A stretch of 37,142 bases of DNA from Candidatus Bipolaricaulota bacterium (GTDB lineage Bacteria; Bipolaricaulota; Bipolaricaulia; UBA7950; UBA9294), in assembly GCA_026390345.1 (NCBI GenBank), contig JAPLGD010000056.1, positions 1-37,142 on the forward strand, written 5' to 3'. This document shows, one piece after another, positions 8,911 to 15,767 of the stretch. How positions within the stretch are numbered: the stretch's first letter is position 1; the number at the start of each line of letters is the position of its first letter. The notes below the pieces were generated by a model, which did no database searches, was not told the DNA's origin, and was given only the letters and a program-made list of their open reading frames with translations. Made by a program: the position numbers and the translations under genes.

Positions 8911-10178
8911 GCGCCACCTCCACGCACGGCCTTTCTCGGATCGGTGATCACGCCGGCCACGGCGGATGCAGCCACAGTCGCTGGCGAGGCGAGGTACGTC
9001 GAGGCCTCCGACGAGCCCATACGCCCTTGGAAGTTCCGGTTCGCGGTCGAGATGCAGACCTCGCCCGCTGCAAGCACGCCTTCGTGCGCGCCGAGGCACG
9101 GGCCGCAGCCGGGATTGAGGACCATCGCCCCCGCGCGGACGAAGACCTCGACAAGCCCTTCGCGCATCGCGTCAAGCAAGATCTCGCGCGACGCGGGGAG
9201 GACGATCATCCGAACGCCCTTCGCGAGCGTCTTCCCCTCCAAGTACCGGGCCGCCGCGTGCAGGTCCTCGAGCCGGCCGTTCGTGCACGTGCCAAGCAGC
9301 GCCTGGTCGATGCGCGTTCCCTCCACTTCCTCGACGGGGACGACGTTGTCGACGGTGTGCGGCTTCGCGACCTGCGGGCCGAGCTTCGACGCATCGTAGG
9401 TCAGAACCTTCTCGTACTCGGCGTCCGGATCGGGGTAGATCGGCGTGTACTCCGCCTGGGCCCGCGGCTCGAGAAAGGCGAACGTCTTCTTGTCGGGCGC
9501 GCAGTACCCATTCTTCGCACCCATCTCGATCGCCATGTTGGAGAGGACGAGGCGCGACGCAACGCTCATGGCCTCGATCGCCTCGCCGGCGAACTCAACG
9601 GACTTGTAGAGCGCGCCATCGGCGCCGATGTCGCCGATGATCCTGAGGACGAGGTCCTTCGACGTCACGGGGTCTTTCAGCTTCCCGCGCACGTCGATCT
9701 TGAACGACGCAGGGGTCTTGAGCCAGATGCGCGATGTGGCGTAGAGGGCCGCCATCTCCGAGCGGCCCACGCCGGCGGAGAAGGCGCCGAGCGCACCGTA
9801 GGCGGTGGTGTGCGAGTCCGAGCCGACGATGAGGCGGCCAGGGAGCGCATACCCCATCTCGGGGAGCACCTGGTGGCAGACACCGACGCCGACATCATAG
9901 AACGCCTTGATCCCTTGCTTCGCGACGAACTCGCGGATCTCCTTGTGCCCCTTCGCGTACTCCTCGGTCGACGCGGGCACGGTGTGGTCGAGGACGATGA
10001 CGAACCGCTCCGGGTTCTTCACGCGCTCGACGCCGATCTTGGCAAACGTCTTCGCAATCGCCGCGGTGTTGTCGTGCGACATGCAGACGTCGGGCTCGAC
10101 GTCCACAATCTGCCCGACCTCGACCCGCGGCAGCCCCGCCTTCTTCGCCAACACCTTCTGGGCGAACGTCTGTCCCAT
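8907..10178 (-). CDS. Aconitase-superfamily large subunit, LeuC/homoaconitase/DmdA-like hydro-lyase
   Basis: MGQTFAQKVLAKKAG...VGSDSHTTAYGALGAFSAGVGRSEMA...ALLGTCTNGRLEDLHAAA...LNPGCGPCLGAHEGVL...STANRNFQGRMGS; Fe-S Cys residues present. Confidence 0.92.
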   Translation of the reverse strand: MGQTFAQKVLAKKAGLPRVEVGQIVDVEPDVCMSHDNTAAIAKTFAKIGVERVKNPERFVIVLDHTVPASTEEYAKGHKEIREFVAKQGIKAFYDVGVGVCHQVLPEMGYALPGRLIVGSDSHTTAYGALGAFSAGVGRSEMAALYATSRIWLKTPASFKIDVRGKLKDPVTSKDLVLRIIGDIGADGALYKSVEFAGEAIEAMSVASRLVLSNMAIEMGAKNGYCAPDKKTFAFLEPRAQAEYTPIYPDPDAEYEKVLTYDASKLGPQVAKPHTVDNVVPVEEVEGTRIDQALLGTCTNGRLEDLHAAARYLEGKTLAKGVRMIVLPASREILLDAMREGLVEVFVRAGAMVLNPGCGPCLGAHEGVLAAGEVCISTANRNFQGRMGSSEASTYLASPATVAASAVAGVITDPRKAVRGGGA

Positions 10179-10183
10179 GCGCC

Positions 10184-10720
10184 TTATCCCTCCAATGGAT
10201 CGAAGTTCATGAAGTCCGCCAGATGCAGAATGATCGCCTCCGCCGTCCGCTTTCCATGGTCGCCCTCCTTCGAGTGGGCTCCGATGATGTGGAGGACTTC
10301 GGCGGGAAGGCCCTGCGCGTCGGCGAGGGCAAGCCCGGAGAACGGGTGCCGCACGAGGGCTCCGTCCTTCGACTTCCCGAACTTGCCGTCCTTCTCTTGG
10401 ATCTCGAGCAGCTTGCCCACGTCGTGGAGCAGCGCGCCGGCGATCAGGGTGTCGCGATTCAGCTTCAGCTCACCTTTGTAGATCTCGTCGAACGTCTCGG
10501 AGACCGCAATGCAGATCTTGGTCACGCTGCGCACATGGTCGGCGAAGCTGATCTTCACCGGCTTCAGGAGCGTGAACGGAATGCGCGCGATGTCGGCCGG
10601 CTTCCAGCCGCCGCGCGCGAGCCCCGCCTCCCACGTCGCGAGCACCTTGTCGCGCAGGGCCTTGTCTTTGATCTCGTCGACTTCCGGCAGGATCTTCCGG
10701 ATCTCGTCTCTCACTGCCAT
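10184..10720 (-). CDS. HD-domain (HDIG-like) phosphohydrolase
   Basis: MAVRDEIRKILPEVDEIKDKALRDKVLATWEAG...HVRSVTKICIAV...LIAGALLHDVGKLLEIQEK...IIGAHSKEGDHGKRTAEAIILHLADFMNFDP. Confidence 0.82.
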   Translation of the reverse strand: MAVRDEIRKILPEVDEIKDKALRDKVLATWEAGLARGGWKPADIARIPFTLLKPVKISFADHVRSVTKICIAVSETFDEIYKGELKLNRDTLIAGALLHDVGKLLEIQEKDGKFGKSKDGALVRHPFSGLALADAQGLPAEVLHIIGAHSKEGDHGKRTAEAIILHLADFMNFDPLEG

Positions 10721-12258
10721 TCTTCCACCTTTCGCACCACGTCGATCACGGTCCCGTCCCGCCACTCAATCGCGGCGATGACCTCGTCCCCGAACACGGG
10801 GCGGCGCACCGGCTGGATGTACCGGTCGGCGTCCCGCTTGATGTCCGCGAGCTCCCGCACCGGGAGCCCCGCGGCCCGGAAGCGCTCAAGGAGGTCGCCG
10901 CGGCGCGGGTTCACGGCGATCCCTCGCTCGGTCACGATCACGTCAATGACCTCGCCTGGCGTCGTTACCGTCGTCACCCGCTCAACGATCGGCGGGATCC
11001 GCCCCCTCAGTGCGGGGAGGGTAATCATCGTCATCGCCGCGCCGGCCGCCACATCCTGGTGGCCGCCGATCCCGTGCAAGAGCTGCCCGTCGGAGTGCGT
11101 GTTGACGTTGACGTTGAAGTCGAGGTCGACCTCGGTCGCGCCGAGGAAGGCGGCGTCGAGCTTGTACGTCGAGCAGCCGCGCGAGTCGTAGTTCGCATAC
11201 AGCCCGGGGTCCATCATCAGGTGCGCCGGATCCTCGCGCAGCGACGCGATCGCGTCGAGGTCGAACGCCTGCCCGTCGAGGATCGCGCGGATCTGCCCGC
11301 GCCGCAACATGTCGACGAGCATCTTCGTCCCGCCGCCCATGCCGAAGGAGCCCACGATCTTCGCCTTCTCCATCTCGTCGCCGAGGAACTTCGTCGCGGC
11401 GAGCGACATGCCCCCGGCTCCACCCTGGAAGCTAAACCCGTCCTTGAAGTAGCCAGACGCCTTCACCGCCTCCACCGTGAGCCGCGCGATCAGGAGGTTT
11501 GTGGGCGAGTTCGTGAGCTGCAGTGTCCCCGAAGCGATCGACGCCGGGTCGCCGATCTCGTCGACGACGACCACGTAGTCGGTCCATCCCTGCTGGATCT
11601 CCATCGGGAAGACGGGGTACGGCGCAAGGTCGTTCGTTACGACCACGGTCTTTCGCGCGTACTGGGCATCGACGGCCTGGAACGAGATCGGTCCGCACGG
11701 GGTCTTGCCGCGAATGCCGGTCGCGTTCCCGTACGGATCCGCCTGGGGCGCGGCGATGAACGCGACGTCAATCTCCATCGCTCCCGCTTCGATCGCGCGC
11801 CACCGCCCCCCGTGCGAGCGCAGCACCGCCGGTTCGCTGAGTTTCCCGCCCTTGCTGATGAACGCGCCCACCGGCCCGTTCATGGATCCTTCGATCCGCG
11901 ACACGACGCCGGACTCGATGTGCCCCACGATCGGCTCGTGGACCCCGAACAGGGCCGTCGGGCAGATGCGCAGGTCCTTGAGCCCCATCCGCGCGCACGC
12001 GTCGAGAACGAGGTTGATGACGCGATCGCCCTCGCGGAACGAGTGGTGGAACGAGATCGTCATCCCGTTCGAAAGACCGCACGCCTCGATCGCCGCTTCG
12101 ATCGTCGGCAGGACCTTGTCCTCGTGCTGCGCGGCCGCCTTCTGCGGCCGCGGCGCCTTCGTCCCCGTAGGGGTTTTGGCGAAGGCTCCGCCGAACGGAA
12201 TCGCCTTTCGGCTACCAATCCGGTCGGGGATCTCGCGCCCTAGGGCGTTCCCCGTCAT
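10711..12258 (-). CDS. citF: Citrate lyase alpha subunit-like (acetyl-CoA:citrate/citramalate CoA-transferase)
   Basis: SNGMTISFHHSFREGDRVINLVLDA...GPVGAFISKGGKLSEPAVLRSHGGRWRAIEAGAMEIDVAFIAAPQADPYGNATG...; full-length CitF-like, 515 aa. Confidence 0.88.
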   Translation of the reverse strand: MTGNALGREIPDRIGSRKAIPFGGAFAKTPTGTKAPRPQKAAAQHEDKVLPTIEAAIEACGLSNGMTISFHHSFREGDRVINLVLDACARMGLKDLRICPTALFGVHEPIVGHIESGVVSRIEGSMNGPVGAFISKGGKLSEPAVLRSHGGRWRAIEAGAMEIDVAFIAAPQADPYGNATGIRGKTPCGPISFQAVDAQYARKTVVVTNDLAPYPVFPMEIQQGWTDYVVVVDEIGDPASIASGTLQLTNSPTNLLIARLTVEAVKASGYFKDGFSFQGGAGGMSLAATKFLGDEMEKAKIVGSFGMGGGTKMLVDMLRRGQIRAILDGQAFDLDAIASLREDPAHLMMDPGLYANYDSRGCSTYKLDAAFLGATEVDLDFNVNVNTHSDGQLLHGIGGHQDVAAGAAMTMITLPALRGRIPPIVERVTTVTTPGEVIDVIVTERGIAVNPRRGDLLERFRAAGLPVRELADIKRDADRYIQPVRRPVFGDEVIAAIEWRDGTVIDVVRKVEEWQ

Positions 12259-13439
12259 GCCGCACCTCCCTTCGCGAGCTTCTCGGCGTACTTGATCAGC
12301 CGCCGCGCCCGTTCGAGGACGGGCTGATCGACCATGCGTCCGTCGACGGCGACCGCGCCGAGTCCGCGAGATTCGGCTTCACGCGCCGCCTCGACGATCG
12401 CCCGCGCCTTCGCGAGTTCCTCCTCCGTGGGAGAGAATGCGTGATGGAGGATCGGGATCTGCCGTGGGTTGATGGCCCCCTTCCCGTCGAACCCGAGGTC
12501 GCGGGCCCGCGCGCACTCTTCGGCCAGGCCGGCGTCGTTCGCGAGGTCGGCGTACACGGTGTCCGAAGCCTGGACACCGGCCGCCTTGGCGGCGGCCACG
12601 ACGCGCGACCGCGCGAAGAGGAGCGCCTCATTCGTTCTGCGTGCCCCGACATCGCGGGTGTAGTCTTCGGCGCCGAATGCCACGACGACCACACGCTCGT
12701 CGGCCTCCGCCACGTCCTCACAGCGAAGGACGCCGCGCGCCGTCTCAATGATCGGCATGATGTGCGTCGAGCCGACGTCGAACCCGAGCCGCCGCTCGAT
12801 CTTCCCGAGCTCCTTCGAAAGCTCGCGGACGCCCTCGCCGCTCTCGGCCTTCGGCAGGCACACCCCGTGCGGGCGACCTTCGAGCACCTCGGCCACGTCC
12901 TCACGCCCGCCGGCGTCGAGCGGATTGATGCGGACCCAGACTTCGTCGGGGAACGGGACGGCGGCGAGGAGGCGCCGCACGAGCGTCCGCGCCGCGGCCT
13001 TGTCCCCGGGCGGAACGGAGTCCTCGAGGTCGAGGAGGACGCAGTCGGCGCCGTGGATGTCGATCCCCACGAGAAGTCGAGGGTTGTTGCCCGGCGCGTA
13101 GAGCCGGCTTCGGCGCGGTCTGTCAGGGTCCGAAGCCGCACGTTCGACCCGCTCCGAGCGGGTCAGCTTCGCTTCGGGGAGGACCGTCCGGACGGCGGTC
13201 TCAATCCGTGCCGCAAGCACGTAGTCGAGAGCTCCTTGGTCCTGCACCTCGACCGCTACGCCCGGCCTCCCGAGCGCGGCGAGTACCCCTTCGGCGACGG
13301 CGCGAATCCCGTTCTCGAGGAGGTTCCGGTTCTTCGTGGCGACCGCCACGGACGCCCGCTCCGCTTGTCGGGCTACAACGAGGCAATCCGCTTTCGCATC
13401 CGACCCGACTCGCGCCTCCATCGTCCCTCCTTGCCTCAC
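12255..13439 (-). CDS. Fusion of a citrate lyase ACP-like (CitD) domain to a CitE-like lyase beta subunit
   Basis: N-terminal ...VAVEVQDQGALDYVLAARIETAV (CitD DKGALDCVLRAR-like) followed by RRSRLYAPGNNPRLLVGIDIHGADCVLLDLEDSVPPGDKAAARTLV (CitE). Confidence 0.85.
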   Translation of the reverse strand: MRQGGTMEARVGSDAKADCLVVARQAERASVAVATKNRNLLENGIRAVAEGVLAALGRPGVAVEVQDQGALDYVLAARIETAVRTVLPEAKLTRSERVERAASDPDRPRRSRLYAPGNNPRLLVGIDIHGADCVLLDLEDSVPPGDKAAARTLVRRLLAAVPFPDEVWVRINPLDAGGREDVAEVLEGRPHGVCLPKAESGEGVRELSKELGKIERRLGFDVGSTHIMPIIETARGVLRCEDVAEADERVVVVAFGAEDYTRDVGARRTNEALLFARSRVVAAAKAAGVQASDTVYADLANDAGLAEECARARDLGFDGKGAINPRQIPILHHAFSPTEEELAKARAIVEAAREAESRGLGAVAVDGRMVDQPVLERARRLIKYAEKLAKGGAA

Positions 13440-13443
13440 GTCC

Positions 13444-14355
13444 CTACTTCATCAGAAGAGCCAGAACTGCTTTCTGCGCGTGCATTCGGTTCTCGGCCTG
13501 GTCGAAGATCGCGCTTCCCGGGCCCCGCGAGGCTTCATACGTGATCTCCTCGTCGTAGTGCGCCGGCAGGCAGTGCATGACGATCGCGTCCTTCTTCGCC
13601 GCTCCCAAGAGCGACTTATCGATCGTGAACCCCTCGAACGCGTTCTGCTTCGACTTCGCCTCCGTCTCCTGTCCCATGCTCACCCAGACGTCCGTGTAGA
13701 GGACATCGGCTCCCGACGCGGCCTCGCGCGGATCGTGGAGGATCTCAACGCAAGCACCCAGCGCGCGCGCCGCGGCGACGATCTTGCCGTCCGGCTCGTA
13801 CCCCTTCGGGCAGGCGATGCGGAACGCCATGCCGACCTTGGCACATCCTTCGATAAGCGAGTGGGCGACGTTGTTTCCGTCGCCGACGAACGTCAGCGTC
13901 AGGCCTTCGAAGCCGCGCTTCTTCTCCCACACGGTGAGGAGGTCGGCCAGTCCCTGGCACGGGTGGTGAAGGTCGCACAGGCCGTTGATGACCGGCACCG
14001 TCGAGTGCTCGGCCAGCTCGAGAATCGTCTCGTGCTTGAACACGCGCGCCATGATCCCGTCGACGAATCGCGACAGGTTGAGGGCGATGTCCTCGGTCGT
14101 CTCGCGCTCCCCGAGCTTGATGTCGCTTGGTCCAAGGTAGATCGCGTGGCCGCCGAGCTGCTCCATCCCGGCTTCGAAGGAGACACGGGTCCGCAGAGAC
14201 GGCTTCTGGAACACCATCGCCAGGGTCTTCCCCGCGAGCATCGTGTGGCGAATCCCGGCACGGTGTTCGAGCTTGAGGTTCCGGGCGGTCTCGAGGATTT
14301 CGAAGACCTCCTCCGAGCTGAGACTTGCGAGCGAGATCAAGTGACGGACGTTCAT
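13444..14355 (-). CDS. argF: Ornithine carbamoyltransferase
   Basis: MVFQKPSLRTRVSFEAGMEQLGGHAIYLGPSDIKLGERETTEDIA...HPCQGLADLLT...VMHCLPAHYDEEITYEASRGPGSAIFDQAENRMHAQKAVL; true ATG at 14355. Confidence 0.95.
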   Translation of the reverse strand: MNVRHLISLASLSSEEVFEILETARNLKLEHRAGIRHTMLAGKTLAMVFQKPSLRTRVSFEAGMEQLGGHAIYLGPSDIKLGERETTEDIALNLSRFVDGIMARVFKHETILELAEHSTVPVINGLCDLHHPCQGLADLLTVWEKKRGFEGLTLTFVGDGNNVAHSLIEGCAKVGMAFRIACPKGYEPDGKIVAAARALGACVEILHDPREAASGADVLYTDVWVSMGQETEAKSKQNAFEGFTIDKSLLGAAKKDAIVMHCLPAHYDEEITYEASRGPGSAIFDQAENRMHAQKAVLALLMK

Positions 14356-14468
14356 CGTCGGCCAACCCTCCTGCGCATCCTGACGTGGCTTCCGGGACCG
14401 TCCCCGGACGGTGCGATGATAGCCGACGCGGCAAGAGCCACCAACCTGCACGACGTGGGAAGGACGGC

Positions 14469-14897
14469 CTAGGCCGAGAAGCCCGAGACGCGGATGGAAT
14501 GGATCCCGCAACGATTGGCGCCGAAGACGTCGGTCAGCGTGCGGTCGCCGATCATGACTGCCTCAACGGCCGAGACCTCAAGCCGACCCAGGAGTGTGGC
14601 GTAGCCCCGCCGCGAGGGCTTGTGGGCCATCCGGACGAGGGGAAACTCGGGTCCGAGCTCCGAGACGAGGGACTCCACGCTTCGCCAGCGGCGATTCGTC
14701 AGCACCCCAACGCGAAAGCCCCGCGACCGGAGATCGTCGAGGAGTCTTCGCACTTCGGGATTCAGCTTGCTGGCTCTCCGCTCGCCGAGGGTGTTGTCGA
14801 GGTCGAAGATCACGGCCCGCTTCCCGCTCGCCCAGAGCCGGGGGTAGTCGACGTCGAAGATCGAGTGCGCAACTTCATCTGCTCGGAGCAGGCCCAT
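14469..14897 (-). CDS. yqeG: YqeG family HAD IIIA-type phosphatase
   Basis: GKRAVIFDLDNTLGERRAS...GFRVGVLTNRRWRSVESLV...MAHKPSRRGYATLLGRLEV...MIGDRTLTDVFGANRCGIHSI. Confidence 0.88.
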   Translation of the reverse strand: MGLLRADEVAHSIFDVDYPRLWASGKRAVIFDLDNTLGERRASKLNPEVRRLLDDLRSRGFRVGVLTNRRWRSVESLVSELGPEFPLVRMAHKPSRRGYATLLGRLEVSAVEAVMIGDRTLTDVFGANRCGIHSIRVSGFSA

Positions 14898-15120
14898 CTT
14901 CGCCTCCCCGCAGCACGGCGCCGATCTGGGCGTGCGCCTTCAGGCGGTCCGTGACCGCGAGAAACTCGTCCTCCATGCCCTCCGCAACGTAGACCTTGTA
15001 CATCGCAGAGCCGTCCTGGAGCTTGAACTCCCGCCGGACGCTCGCAAGGCCGTCGTGCGCGCTCAGGATGGCGTCGACGAAATGGAGCTCGCCCTCGGTG
15101 GTCGCAATCCAGTAGACCAC
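14875..15120 (-). CDS. Small DUF4911-like protein
   Basis: GTG-start reading: VVYWIATTEGELHFVDAILSAHDGLASVRREFKLQDGSAMYKVYVAEGMEDEFLAVTDRLKAHAQIGAV; sits between mazG and yqeG with overlaps; an upstream in-frame GTG is also possible. Confidence 0.6.
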   Translation of the reverse strand: MVYWIATTEGELHFVDAILSAHDGLASVRREFKLQDGSAMYKVYVAEGMEDEFLAVTDRLKAHAQIGAVLRGGEDGPAPSR

Positions 15121-15136
15121 GGCGCCACAGAATCGT

Positions 15137-15766
15137 CTACCGGCCACGCGGGTCCCCCGAGCGGACGCGCACGGCGTCAACGACCTTCCGCAGAGCGATC
15201 TCGGGATCCACCCCGCTCCTCCACGCGCGCGCCACCGCGGCGAGAAGCTCGAGACCTGCCCGCTCTTCGTTGTCGGCGGCGTCAAGGGGGTCCTCGACGG
15301 ACACGCCGTTGGGAAGCGAGGAAACGAGCTTGCGCGCTGCGAGAAGCGCAGGGAGCTCGACCTCTCGTCGCCCCGGCTCCGAGGCCTTTTCGGACGCCTT
15401 GATCTCATCCCAGCGTGTTCGAATCGAAGGCAAGTCGGACGGCGCGTCTCCAAACACGTGCGGGTGCCGGCGCTCGAGCTTGTCGGCCAGCGACCCCATC
15501 ACGTCGTCCAACGTGAACTCCCCCGCCTCTTCGGCGATCCGACTGTGGAGGAGGACCTGAAGAAGGAGGTCGCCGAGCTCGGACTTGAGCTCTTGCGGAT
15601 CGTTGCCGTCGATGGCGGCGACGACCTCGTGAGCTTCCTCGACCACGTAAGGACGAAGAGTCCGGTGATCCTGCGCGCGATCCCAGGGGCACCCGCCCTC
15701 GGGATCGCGCAATCGGGCAATCAAGTCGACGAGGCGGGCGAGCCGTTCGGCGTGCCGCTCGGTCAT
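15137..15766 (-). CDS. mazG: MazG family nucleoside triphosphate pyrophosphohydrolase
   Basis: LIARLRDPEGGCPWDRAQDHRTLRPYVVEEAHEVVAAIDGNDPQELKSELGDLLLQVLLHSRIAEEAGEF; start chosen at MTERHAERL. Confidence 0.93.
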   Translation of the reverse strand: MTERHAERLARLVDLIARLRDPEGGCPWDRAQDHRTLRPYVVEEAHEVVAAIDGNDPQELKSELGDLLLQVLLHSRIAEEAGEFTLDDVMGSLADKLERRHPHVFGDAPSDLPSIRTRWDEIKASEKASEPGRREVELPALLAARKLVSSLPNGVSVEDPLDAADNEERAGLELLAAVARAWRSGVDPEIALRKVVDAVRVRSGDPRGR

Positions 15767-15767
15767 C

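Noticed and set aside
9027-10481. 484-aa plus-strand ORF antisense to the LeuC-like gene
   Set aside because: Mirror-frame shadow of a clear aconitase-family gene; no recognisable domain and no SD.
12130-12165. GCGGCCGCcttctGCGGCCGC double palindrome near the start of citF
   Set aside because: Inside coding sequence encoding an Ala/Pro/Lys-rich stretch; GC-rich codon usage explains it.
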